Below, one piece after another: positions 38,641 through 51,360 of a stretch of 64,000 bases of DNA. The position numbers and the translations under genes were made by a program. Position 1 is the first letter of the stretch; each line of letters starts with the position of its first letter. The DNA is from Tyto alba (lineage: Eukaryota > Chordata > Aves > Strigiformes > Tytonidae), in NCBI RefSeq assembly GCF_018691265.1, contig NW_024881313.1, forward strand, positions 15,245,518 through 15,309,517, written 5' to 3'. The notes beneath the pieces were generated by a model. That model worked only from the letters and a program-made list of their open reading frames with translations. It made no database searches and had not been told where the DNA came from.

Positions 38641-41600
38641 TATTGCTTTCAGCAGGCTTATTACTCACTGATCTTCCACTCTGCCAAGAGACCCCAGTCC
38701 TTGAGTAATAAAGTAAGTGTGAGCATAACAGTCTCATTCATTTCCTCTGACGTACAGAATAGGAAGCAGAAGAAATGCTGACTAAAGTCACCTTTAGAGA
38801 TTTTTAAACCATTTAATTATGCCATAAGAAACTCAAATACTTGTCCCTGTGATACTCATTCAAGGAAATCTTCCATTAATTCCGCCCTTTGTTTCCCCAT
38901 TCAGCTGTACAAGTGAAGCTAATTTGTTAACGCTTGAGGTTCTGGTCAAGTGCACATTTTCTTCCAGCTTCACAGGCTCAAGGAAAGTGCATATACACAG
39001 GTCATGGTGTTTCAAAGGTCCTACACAAAAAATGTCTCTGCCATCCTCCAGAGCCATGCTGTGTTCCTGGTTCCTGCTTCCCAGAACTGAAGACATTTGC
39101 CAGAGCAGACAAGACCACAGAGTGGGTTTGTGGTCTTATGGGAAACAATAGCTATTGCACTAGAGATGACCAAGAAAGCAGCTCTTCTAGGCAACCCCAG
39201 GAAAGGCAGAAAGGTGACAAACAGATATGTTCTTCAGAAAATACCACTGTCCTGCAAGAAATACTTTGTCTGTCCCAAATGGCCTCTCAGGCATCTGCTT
39301 GAGAAACAAAACAAAACCAAAACCCAAAAAAATCCTGACACTGAAGTCTGATTTTAAAACTGATTCTGTAAAACAGAAAAGTGGTATTAAATTTCAATGT
39401 ATGTACAAATCTGGTATTTATAAGAACACTTTCCTTATCACACTGCTCTTCACAGTTGGCCAACACTTCAAATACTTAAACAGACACTTTTTAACAACTC
39501 TCTGCATTCCACAAAGGCTTCAAGCTTTTTATATTACTGAAAAAACCCTAGAAGATTAAGGTATTTAAAGAGTTTCTTGAGTGGACAGAAGAAAAATAAT
39601 TTAAAAAAATGGAGTTTTAATTCAGCCTGCCTTTTCATGATTTCTTTTTTTAACTGACAAACACTTTTCCTGTTTTGTTGCTTTCTTCTCTTCAAACAGG
39701 GTGAAGCTGTATTGCCGCCAGGTGATCATGACTTTGAAATGACAGCTCAAAACCAAACACATCTGGAACAAAAGTGTTAAACAACTCTTCACACCATCTT
39801 GCAGTTTCTTCCCCATTTCCTCCTGAAATGCATTATCCCATGCCCACTCCCCAACCTCTGCCCCAATAAACACCTCATGTGTCTGTTTGAAGGTCTCCAC
39901 CAACAAGGTCAGCTGCAAAAGAATCAAGACAGTGACTTGGATTTCACTGGCACCACACCACAGCACTGAGGCTTCAACAAATTCTGCCCAGCACACCTAA
40001 TCCAGAAGTCCTGCTCAGTGCTCCTTCCACCCCTAAACACTGGTATTGTTCTACAGAGCCTTGAAGTTGTGATATTTTCCCATCTTTCATTTCTACATTG
40101 CACTGTGCACCCATTCCCCATGGAGGCTGCAGTGACAATTGATCCAGTTTGCCCTGAATGTTAACTCCGTGCATTTCCACTTAATCTCCACACCATTCTT
40201 TTAAAACATGCAGGAGACTAGATAAACAAAACCTACTAAGAGTACTACATTGCTGCAAGTTTAGAGAGAGAGTATCTTATGTGAGCACAACTTAAAAATC
40301 CCCAAACCAAACAAAAAAAACCTAAGCAATCCAAACCTCCCCCCACCCCCAAACAAACAAACCAATCCCTCAGCAGCTTCAAAAAGGCGCATTTGCTTAT
40401 ATTCTTTTTTGGCCCAGTAAAGTGCACAGAAAAAGAAAACCTGAAAAACTCAAACACAAATCAAATATTTTCCATTGCTTTCATTCAAAATTCTAAGAAA
40501 AATAGCTATCAGTTCATCATACCTTATCAATATCCTCTCTCTATTGAATTAGAGTTTGCAGGAAAAAATGTTTGTGTTGTTCTCCTTGGACATTATACAT
40601 TAAATTGGAAAAAACAGCTGAAGTGTGAGTACCTGATACCAAGTGGCAACCAGTTCAAAGCCATGTTCCTTAGGAACCAAAGCAGTAAGACCAGACATTT
40701 AAAGCATTTAAGCATATATTTAAACAAAAGGGCTAAAGGTATCTGCATGATCAAAGCTTTGAGGAGTAGCTGACAAGTCAAGGAGCAACAGGTTTTCTGG
40801 TCGATTCTGTCAACTGCCAGGAATATGCTGTCCATGAGAAAAAGTCTGAACATTTATTTTATGATAGACTTAAAAAGACTGGATAAACTTGCATTCTGGA
40901 TTTATTTCTTCGCTTAGCAAAGGACAATCTCAAGTCTTACTTCCTTATAGAATATATCTAAATGCTTCGCTGAGAAGTTGTCTGCTTGGCAGACCATTCA
41001 GGGTTTCTAGGAACAGGGCGATGAACCCAACTGTAAAAACTCCGACCCATGAATAATCCTTACTCATGTAAAAATAAGCCAAAATGATGATTACTCATTT
41101 AGTGGTGTACAGAAGACTCGAGATTAAATAATTTCATGCATCAAGCAAGAACCCTGCACACTGGCTGTGACAGAAAACTTGTAGGTCAAACAGGCAGACA
41201 ACCTCCTTCTGGTAGGTCCGAGCTTCAGGCACAGCTCAGCCTGGCCATCCCCGGGGAGACTGCCAGCCCCAAGGCACCACTGAACCTCTCAGCTCCTGGA
41301 AGGTGTTACAGAATTGAGTAATTGCCAATACATTCCAGAGCAATGCTGGGGAACAGGATGCTGCTTCTCCTAACAGCAATGCAGAAGCAACAGAGCCCAC
41401 GCTTCCCCTCTGCTGTACGTATATACAGCTCGCTGAAGCTATAGGCAGATGGTATGGATAACAATCACAATAGTGTGCTTTTTAACACTAATTTACAGCT
41501 CCTTTTTCATCCCATGGAGGCACAATGGGACACAATTCCTCTGAAGAGAATAATAAAAAAAAAAAATTAAAAAAATGAATCTGGAAAAGAATAAAAAACA

Positions 41601-44600
41601 TTGATCAGCATTGGTATTTGTAAATAATCAGCACGTACATTCTTGAGCACTTAAAATATTACATTTATCTCTTTGTTTATCCATGTGAATGAAACAGCAA
41701 GAGTCCTAGAAGAAGTCTGTTTAGCTAAAGAGTAAAGTGCCCTAAAAGACAACCAGGGCAAGCAGCCTGTGATGGCCAAAGCTTTCAGGTCAGAAAGGTG
41801 CACTGGGGGACATGGTGCTCCCCAGAATGAGTTTCATGGCTGTGTCACAAACTAACTACTGTCCCCTGCCTGAGGGAACCACGCATGCGGGGCAACTAAC
41901 CCGAACCCCTGACTAACTCTAAATCTGGGTGCAGGTTTTCATGTATTAGAAGTTTGAGGCATGTACATATGAGCACCTCAAATCAGCCTCCCCACCAGCA
42001 ATCCCCACAGCAGTGGCAATTATCTGACAGAAAAGGAAGTAAAAGTCTTCACAGTAGAAAGCCTCCCTGTTGCAGCAAGTCTCCTGAGTAGTGCTTATGA
42101 TATCTCAGTACTGGGTTACAGCAGTGTTATTTTAAATAGTATGATCTGAAATAGGAACTTTGCACAGAAGTTGGGGACAGGCCTTTGAAATATGTCAAAA
42201 CCAAAAAACTGGGCAGCATTAAGCTGAACTGACTAGATGGATATTTCATTCTTTAAAGTTGTATAGAGGTTTAAAACAATACAAATAATAAAAAATTCCT
42301 TCTCTGTATATAAAATTATATTTATAAAATGAAACATACTTTACTGCAATATAAATTCATAATATATGTAGTGATAAGCATGATTGTATAAAGTACTATG
42401 CAGGAGAGAATATTACTTTCCCATATGGGGTATGCGTTACATCTGGACAGAGTAGTCACACACACCTGAGTTCTCAGCTCAGCTTGCACATCCCACTTAT
42501 GAATTTACACAATCCTCAGAGTTATGAATAGTACAATTGAAATTATGATGGCACCAAATACTCGCTTGCCTCCCCACAAGTGAGCCAGACAGTTATCTCG
42601 CACTGATCAGATCATCAAGTCAAAAGAACAAGTTTTGAAGTTTTAAAGCATCACTCACTCCTGCCTGCAACATATCTTCACTTCAAAAGTAATTCATGTG
42701 TTTTCAACATTTAATAATCAACTAGAAATGAGAAGCTAAGGGTACACAGATTGATTGTTTGGACTGACCACAAATCTACCGATCAGTGCATTATTTAGAC
42801 TAAGCCTATAAAAGACTTTCAACATGGTTGTGCCAACACAACAGAGTGTAGGCTCCAAATATTTTTCAGACCAGTTTAAAATACTTTAGAAGTCTTTTTG
42901 AAAGTTGGAATAAACCCAATTTTTTAATTTCCTACTTCACTTACTAGAGGATATCATGAAGTCTCTATGTGTATCAGTATTACATGAGGGTAAACAATGA
43001 AATCAAAGTAGATCTAAAAGCAGTATGAACAAAAGCCCCAGGTCACATAACAAAATACAGTTAACTTCCAGGTTTGCTGTGAAATGGTGACATCTATTCC
43101 ACACAATACAGCGTGATGAAAAACACTGTGATTTCAGTTCTCTGCATCTTCACCTCAAAACTCGCTTGTTCCAGTCTATCAAATAAGAAAGCCGCAACCA
43201 ACCAGCTGTAACCTTATCAAAGTGTTAAGCCCCAAGGAGCTAAGTTCTTTATATCACTATCCTTCCTTGACACCTTTTTATTACTGTGTAGCATATGAAG
43301 TTATTAAACATTGTGTATGTTACTTATCCTGTAAGCAAGTTGCCTGTCACACTTAAGTTCACAAATACCGGGTCTATGCCTTTGCCTGCCCTCCCTTCTG
43401 GAATCAGTGGCAAAAAGGATTAGTGCGATCCCCAGGAGTCCAGATTACAGCAGGGGAAGCCCTACAGTTTTGTTGTAGGGGTAGCAGCAAGATTCACAAA
43501 GGTGGCTGCAAAGCTAGCCACCTGTCAGAAAGGGAAAAAGATAGTGCCAAGACCTGTTTCTCACTTGCACAAAAAGGCATTTCACTGGTATGGGGACATC
43601 TGAACTTTCTTACAGATGCTGGAGTGACTAAGGGCTTATGCAAGATCTCCAGGGATTAGATTATTAATGTTGCTTATGATTTTGCACAAACTGGGTCACT
43701 AGGGATTAGAAATGTTAGATCGGAATAGGAGAACCAAAACTAAACACATTTCTTGTCTTTTTATTTCCTCATTTCTTATTCAGCTACACATGTTCTGGTT
43801 TGCACAGGGTTTTCTGGGCAGCAGCTCCTTATCTTGCTCAAGTGTTGGGGATAGAAACACATCCCTACGAATCCTGTAAACCCTCTCTTCAAGCCAGATG
43901 TCATTCAAAGTTTGTGATTTGGTTACTGATCTATGGTATCTGCAAGTGTTGACAAGTCAACAGTTCTTCAGAGATTTGCCATGTCAACCTCAAAATGATT
44001 GTTTCACAATATTTTTCCCCATTTCATCCCCGGGAAAGAAATCAACCTTCACTCCCAGCAGTTAACACTGCAAAAGTGAGTGGGTAAAAGCAAATCAAGC
44101 CTATGTTTCACAAAGACAATTTTCCCACGCTCTCCACACTCGGTGTACTGACATGTCTCAAAGTGTAAAAGGTATATTTATACCTTTCAAAAAGCTTTCC
44201 AATTATGCCATCTGGGTATATGACAGATATCAAGAATCTAGCATCAAACTTTTGAGACTGGGAAAAGACAGTTATGTATAAATTAAAGAGACTTATAATA
44301 CAAGGTTATTTTACTACGAGCTCATTCACTGGCCCATGCTTTGTCAAGAGACAGGCTTGCCATTCGATCCATGGAAGTACAAGATAAATCCAATTCCTTT
44401 AATGGAAACAGTATATCTTACTTGATAATATTTGAACCCCTATATTCTTTACAGGTTTTACATTTTATATTTCTTTAATCTATTCAGCTGGTCGTTTTAG
44501 TGTGTACTCTTCTCCTATTCACAATTACAAGATTAAGAACACTGACTTTTTTTTACCAAACTTGCCTCTTCAAAAACCCCCCAACCCAACAATTTTCTAC

Positions 44601-45070
44601 AAAACTAAAGGAAATTCACACCAAAGTATATACAGAGACCTTCAGAAGCATGAGAACAGGAAGAAAACAAAATCAAGAACACCCCACAAAAAGGTAAAAC
44701 AAAAAAGTCACAAATGAACTCAATCTAAGAATGTTCAGTCCACAGCTTCTGAAACAGGTTGATCTCCAAATAAATGATCACAAGACACTACTAAGAGTCT
44801 TGATGGCTTCTTCCAGTGTTTTATCATAATGTTATATCGAGAAATACCATCTGGCTTTTGGTCCAGTTCAATGCCAAGTAGTCAAATTAGTTCTCTCTCA
44901 CAGGTTACATCTGGCTCCTGATTCAGCACCTGGACCTCAGAGCAGTATGCAGGTCTCACTTTTTTATAGAAGAGAACTATTACTATTGCAACTTCAGCAT
45001 TAGGGAGAAAATAAAACTCTAGCTATTGATGATACTCATCTGTCCTGAAGCATGAGGCACTAGTACATAT

Positions 45071-45096
45071 AAAAAAAAAAAAAAAAAAAAAAAAAA
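45071..45096. repeat. Poly(A) tract, 26 A
   Basis: Uninterrupted A26. An AATAAA lies about 55 bp to the left (near 45,011), a spacing looser than a retroposed mRNA tail normally shows, and I recognise no parent gene. Confidence 0.97.
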
Positions 45097-46941
45097 GACA
45101 GATCCAGTTAGGCAGTAAATACAAACACAATTTGGATTCTGGAAACCGAGGTTCTTACTCTGACACTATTTTAGTGTTACCTTCCAACAACATCACAGCT
45201 GTATCTTTACTTTTTCTCCCTGGCTTTTCTGTCTTTATTTCTGGACTACATTCCCCCAAAGACACATATTTGGTATGTAAATATATACAGTTTTGTGCAA
45301 CCTTGAAAGCTCATTAACAAGCCTCATACAAAGCACTCGAGTTGGTGTATGCTTAACCTAAAATCAAGTACAAGAGAGAAGGATGGACTCTCCTGCACCA
45401 CCTGGAGCACAACCCTGTACACTGTGCAGAAAGGGGATGGAACAGGGATGGCTATTTGTAACTGTCTCTTAGCTACAACCAGACTAAGTGCTACCAGTCA
45501 ACTTCAAGACACCACATGGATCTACCAGTTTGTACAAAGCCTGTGATACACAGAAACAAATTTGTCACTGCAGGTATGCCATGAGAGAAGGGAGCATCAA
45601 GAGCTCAAGCTCTGAATTGCACGTATGTAGCTGAACATTTGTTCCCAGTTAGACACATCTGACTTCTTCCAGGAAAGAGGCATTTTTTTCTCAATACCAT
45701 TTTGACATAACCTACAACTACCAGTGGTACACACACCAGATTTCAGAATCTGCCCCTAAGGTATTGGTATATGCATACCTGAACTGGATGAGTTACTTCT
45801 GTGTTCTGCATTATCAGTCACAAGTGTGAAGATTTGCCTTATCTCAAGTACAAAAGCAGAATCCTAGGAACTAATCCGATCCCTTCATCAACAACACATT
45901 TAAACGAAGATTATCTCTTCCACAAAGACTCACTGTCCTTCAGTAAGTCTGTTCTCTGCTGGCTGTTTCTACAAAACTGATGTTGATAGCTGAACAAGCT
46001 ATTCCCAGAGGTACTGCTGCTCCTCCTAACCAGCCACAAAGAATGAAGCATTCATGTTTCCAAGTCATGTGCAGAGTCAAGAAAAACCAAAGGTGAACTC
46101 AAGTGCTCATTTCCTTGTCTGATCAGAAATATCCAATGATCTGTGAAATGCAGCAAACAAACAGCTTTCAATTGCATTTTATCCTGCACTTGCAAGATGC
46201 TGGATGGGACTTGAATTGTCAGCATTTCACAACAGTGGAAGGAAAAGTCTCAGCCACACAGAACTTGTATGTACACACACAAAAACCTGTTTTCCTGATA
46301 TTTTATTCCACTCCACCAAATTAAGAAGGTCAGATAAGCATGTGAAATTTCTCATACTTATCTGATCGAGGTCTCCAAACCACTGCCACCTATCACTAAT
46401 TCTGTCATCAATTTGATTCAAATAAAGCACCAACTGATTTTGGTCTATTGTTTTTTAGAGGCTTATCAAAATTATTTCTTGATTGCAAAACAGGTATACT
46501 TCGTAGCTGGTAAACATTACAGAGTGCTGATTTATGGGTTCATTGGTATCTGAAAACATGGCACAATGGTTTTTCTTACAAACTGCAAACTTTCAGAGCT
46601 CAACTATTATTGATTAACTACTATTGCATTCTTTTGTAAATGAGAAAGAGATCAAGCAATTAGTTCAGCTGGCTATGCTTAAATCTACTAAACCAAGCAC
46701 AAGCATTGCAGCTGGTCCACACCTGCCATACAGAAATAGTTTTGGGCAAATGTATAATCTTCTGACAAATATACCCCTTTTAGCTTCTATCTATAGATAC
46801 AGCTGAAAAAGTTTGTTTCAGTTACTCTCTTAGAGGCCATAAAACCTTGTTTCACCTGAACTACTAAATCCCTTCACTGCTCTTCCCAGGTCCTTCTTTT
46901 ACTCATTCCATATAATAACAAGGCTTAGTATTACAGAAAGG

Positions 46942-46957
46942 AAAAAAAAAAAAAAAA
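46942..46957. repeat. Poly(A) tract, 16 A
   Basis: Uninterrupted A16 in the long intron. Confidence 0.95.
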
Positions 46958-48821
46958 GAACGAACCACACACACTCTTTCCAAGTGACTCTTCACTACCA
47001 AACTCTTCTAAGGCATCATCTGACTAGAGAAATGTATACTTGTGAAGAAAACAAAAAAATTAACCTTAAAAGGATAGTCTAGATCTCTATTCCCACATTC
47101 AACACACAGGCGCTTGCAATAAACAGGCTTTCTTAAGGAAAGACATTGCATCACTTTCCAACTGCAGTGCAATCAATCATTTGAAACATTTGTTTTGTTT
47201 CATCAGATGCTCCTCTGTCTCAAGGGTCAAGAACATACTGCTTACTTTCTCCAGTCCCATATCTAGCATATATCCCAGCAGTAGGGGAAGGAGACAGTGT
47301 AAAACTATACTTTCTCATCCATGTACGAGTCTTACCACAGTGTCCTGATTTCTCTGATAACATATTTCTGCATGCACACTGCTAAATGTTTGACAAGAAT
47401 AAACAAAGGCTACAATTTGGACATACCTGTCATGACTATTTCTACATGTTAATGCATTCTGTTAAATATTCCTACGGGATTGCCAGTGAAAACACTAATG
47501 AAACATCCAGAGTGAGCATCACTAGTCATGTCTCACAGTGATGGCAAGTGAAAATGCAGGACAGCACACACTGGCCTCTTACAAACCTTTCTCTCTGCTC
47601 CTCTGCCTTCCCTGAGCCTTTACAGGAGGATTTCTGTACTTTTGCATCAGCTGATAAAAACAACTTTTAATCATCTGTGTTGGCATACGCAGGCATGTAA
47701 CAGTACGTTTTGAGCCTTGTGTCTTTGGCAACACATCCTAAAATTTAGCAACAGCCAAGGCTTTGATTCATAAATCATAAGATCACAAATGACCACATAG
47801 TTCTTTTCATCCTTTAGTCCAATATCTCATCTAATCTGCACATAAAACACTCTAAAGAACACGTCTTACCCACTTCCCTTAGCAAAACAGACAATGGCCA
47901 ACTACCAAGACTGTTTAAAATATTTCTGCTGCCTACCCTAACATTTTCTGCCCTTAGTTTTGGGACTGTCAGCACCTCAATAGCCCAGAAACTTTGTAAT
48001 TTGAGGAGAAACACAGAGTAAATATAAATGAAGAATAATAAGTATATAGAGAAGTTGGAGGCTTTTTTCCCCCCTCAAACTAAATACTTCAGGCTGAATT
48101 AAGTGATTCTGTAAAACAAATTTTGCATAGAGCAAAAAGACAGTTTTTATGCATATATAATGTTAACTTTTTCAGCACGTAGTTTACTAGTGGGAAGAAT
48201 TTCCTAATATAACAGAACAACACACATTTTTTCCCAAGGAGAACAAGCGCATGCACTATTTTTGAGTTGTGTAAAGAATACCAGAGCAGAGAAACGGTTC
48301 AAAGAAAAAAATCTTTTTTTGGCAGAGAACTGACCAGACAGTCTAGTAAGCTAAATCCACTGATCACCTTAAGGATTCTCCAACTATAGGTGCATGGCTG
48401 GGCCTTGCCTATAGCATTTACATGACTCCTCCAATTATCATCCTGAACTACTGTACTACAGTCAATGTTCACTACAATCATAAACAACTGTGAAAAAAAA
48501 TACAGGAAGAACCTTGACAAATTCATAGCCCACAACTGCATATGGTGCGAACTGATGGAGCTTTTGCAATACAAATAGTGCCCCAAATCAGTTCTCCACA
48601 CAGAGAAAGTTTCCAATGATAAGGGACACATGTAAGGCACGTTCTTTTAAAAACCTGACTCCCATTAAGCAGCTCATTGTTCATAAAGGGAATGGTGTTT
48701 ACACAGGAAAAACTCCAGTTTCAACAAATTTGAGTTCCAACAGATGTTTCCTTCTATCTAATCAAAACAAGTTTGTGACCTGTTCCTGCCCAATCAAAAA
48801 GCTTCAAAATTAATTCCACAG

Positions 48822-48880
48822 AAAAACAAAAACAAAACAAAAAAAAAAAAAAAAAAAAAAAAAAAACAAAACAAGAAAAC
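48822..48880. repeat. A-rich tract with 28-A core
   Basis: A28 at 48,839-48,866 flanked on both sides by AAAAC-type units; simple low-complexity sequence. Confidence 0.95.
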
Positions 48881-51239
48881 TGTACTTGACAGAATGACCT
48901 TGAAAAACAAATTCAGAAAAATTTTTATTTCAAAATTGCAGCTGCTACTAAAGTGAACTAACTTGAAAAATTCAGTCTTCTTTAAAGAGAATGTTTTATG
49001 ATCTGGGTTTGAAAGGATGCAACATGATAATTATAATTTTGGCTTGTGCTGAGAAGAGTAAGTAGGGCAGGTTATTACTCACATGGCTCTGTGTTGCAAT
49101 TGCTCTCCTCAAATCAACTTAACCTTTCTTCTCCAGACCTCCCCCAACATCCCTCCAAAATGCCTGGCTGCTCTTGGCTTCCTCAAATCTCTTAAGATCT
49201 CTCTTACTCTGCACACAGTAGTTAAATAATAGAAGTGGCTGAGCAGAGTACAAAAGGTGTATCTCTTTATTTTATTTTTAATTACTATTACCAGTACATA
49301 CTAATCATACAGCAAGCACTTTGTAGAAGTGTAGAAGATAAAGAATTTCAGTCTTTGCCAAAGTCCTGCTGTCAAGACTGTACTGTTACACACCTGACTA
49401 TTTCACTTACCATCACAAGAAAGTTTCAGGACTTTCAGGATGTACCCAATGGTATTATACCACAAAGCTAGACCTGGTGACATTCTGTTGCACAACTGAA
49501 TACTGCAAAGGCAGCATCTTCCAGGTGCATTTTCTGTACCCAGCAATACCTTGCTCCAGAAGATAAACTGAGATGGACCATGTGTTGCTGATAATTTTAT
49601 CCAGGTTTTTTATAGCTTTTATAAAAGGCAGCTGCAGAGGCCCAACAAATTAGATTAACAGCTTGATACAAGTGTCAAAGCCAAAGCTAAAATATTCTTA
49701 ATCGTGAGTATGACAAGTGTAGTCAGTGCATGCAACCTTCTGTGCCTATCTTTGCCTCTGCAAGTTCTCTCTTCACTAGATTTCACTCCAGTTATTTCTT
49801 GTCCTAGCTATTTTGTCAGCCTTATACAAAGTTCCCACCTCCATAATGTTTTATGTGCAGCACACTCAGCACTGAGGTTCCTTACCCCAGCCGAGGCCTC
49901 TGCACATCCTAAAATGAATGTAACAACAAGAAAGGGCTGTAATCTGGCAGCAATGTAACGCACCATTATTACAACCAACATAAATATTAGCAGTGAAGGA
50001 GAACCCACTGAGACACATTTCAAATCTCCCTATCAAACAATTATAGCAGAAGGTAGAGGTGTTTTTTTCCCTCCCCCAGTAATCCTATTTGTCCTTTAAA
50101 TAGATCTTAAGTATAATCTCAAAGTGTCAGCATTTTTGTAAAGAAATACCAGCTCAGACCTAATTGGATTTGTCAGACAATCACAGCTGAACAGTTCTGG
50201 GTGCTCCAACAGCTGAACAGCTAGAGAAAAAAATCCTCCACATTGTAATGTGTAAGAAAATGAAAGTTCATTTCAAGAGGAAAAATTTTCTCTGACAGTA
50301 AGTGATAAAAAGACATCATTTGTTCCACAGTTCAAACCCTGTCCCTTAGCAACATAATGATGTGGTGTGGGTTAGCTAAGGTTGTGTGGGCTGCTCCATA
50401 TAGACAATTATCTGCAGTTAACTATTCAAACATTGTTACTTCAGGATGCTCTGAATTCACCATGACTGCTAAAGGTTTGCCTATACAAACTTGCTCTTGT
50501 TTTAAACTTTTTAACCGCAAATAAGAAAACAAGAGAAAAAACCCCAGAGAATTCTGACAGGAACACCTAACAGCAGCACTTGAAAAGAAAACAAGTATAT
50601 ATTATGTCCCATGCAGACAAAAAAACTAAGGGAATATGTTTTTCAGCTGAAGAGCTCAAATCCTTCCTATTCCTCTGGACTTTTTGACTTTTTTCCTCAC
50701 CAACATATATATGTACACATGAAACTTGCTCCGCCCTTGCTGTGTGTATCATAGACTTCTTGTTCTGTACATGCTTCTGTGGGCTAGAATAGTGCATTTT
50801 AAAGACAATCTAGGATATAATGGCCTAAAACCCACAAAAACCTCATCCTCTGAGTGACAAGAGAAAATACATAGGTTAAGGAATTGCAATATGCCAAATC
50901 TTACAACACCTTTCAAATTGTGATTTATTTAATGAAGATTGAGATTTTTTCATAAGTATTCTGATCCAGAACTGAGGTGATGTTCATTTTACTGACTTTA
51001 AAATAATAGTCACAGAGGTTTTTAACATGTATATTTAGGAGAATATCAACTTGAGCACTCAGCATCATCCCTTTCTGTATTTGCACAGCTGGGAACCAGA
51101 ATGCCTGTGACTGAGGAATATAAGCAAACTTTGCACTAAATTCTGAACTGTGTTTTGATCTGAAGCAAAAGCAATTTGAGATAATGTAACGAGTCTATCA
51201 CCATCAACATGAACACTCAGGAGTTATATGCTCTCCTAC

Positions 51240-51360
51240 CTGTTGGCTTATCTACACCAAGGAATCCAGCCTGTCCCAGGGTTTTAAATACTTTATGCGC
51301 TGGGAACTGTCCTTCTTCTTCCCACTTGTCCACAAAGGGATTAATCTCCTTGTCGATGAT
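51240..51360 (-). CDS. Acyl-CoA dehydrogenase, internal coding exon A (first exon recognised in window)
   Basis: This 121-nt exon is 40 codons plus one base, beginning in phase 0 and ending in phase 1. It encodes a helical segment starting IIDKEINPFVDKWEEEG and ending GFLGVDKPT. This is the typical N-terminal part of an acyl-CoA dehydrogenase: the EI-P-W-E-G-P pattern, then the LG-x-x-GFLG-V turn that leads into EYGG. On the minus strand the acceptor is a T/A-rich tract ending CTAG at 51,362-51,361 and the donor is CAG/GTAGGA. The last base G joins AA of exon B to make the Glu codon of EYGG, which confirms the pairing. ACADs are FAD flavoenzymes that introduce the alpha-beta double bond in acyl-CoA, usually in mitochondria; substrate and location cannot be read here. 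The exon that should precede it, with the usual FR-x-x-VR helix, was not found. Confidence 0.93.

Larger units (their letters stand above)
10202..51239 (-). other. Very long intron (about 41 kb) of the acyl-CoA dehydrogenase gene
   Basis: The interval joins exon A (donor GTAGGA) to exon B (acceptor CCCTCAG) in matching phase, and the encoded protein is contiguous across it (KPT-EYGG), so no coding exon is missing. It is AT-rich and contains no reading frame with a recognisable domain. Inside are a truncated LTR copy (13,586-14,004), a CR1 3' end (30,362-30,460), poly(A)/poly(T) tracts, microsatellites, and short CpG-bearing patches near 12,750, 21,620 and 33,530. A nested noncoding transcript cannot be excluded from sequence alone. 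Confidence 0.88.
38641..51239. other. Long-intron segment nearest exon A
   Basis: AT-rich sequence with poly(A) tracts at 45,071, 46,942 and 48,822. A weak CR1-like or other old-repeat resemblance occurs at 47,760-47,990 but is too eroded to call. I see no coding exon; phase and protein continuity between exons A and B argue that none is missing. Confidence 0.55.

Noticed and set aside
45000..45096. Processed-pseudogene idea: AATAAA near 45,011 and A26 at 45,071
   Set aside because: No parent reading frame is recognisable to the left, the spacing is long, and no flanking target duplication was seen.
46330..46365. 9-bp inverted repeat TCAGATAAG / CTTATCTGA
   Set aside because: Short arms with an 18-nt loop are expected by chance in a window of this size.
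47760..47990. Weak resemblance to an inverted CR1 tail (AGATCA...CATC-TT-AGTCCAAT-TCTCATCT)
   Set aside because: Too eroded to separate from chance; the octamer end and downstream CR1 blocks are not recognisable.
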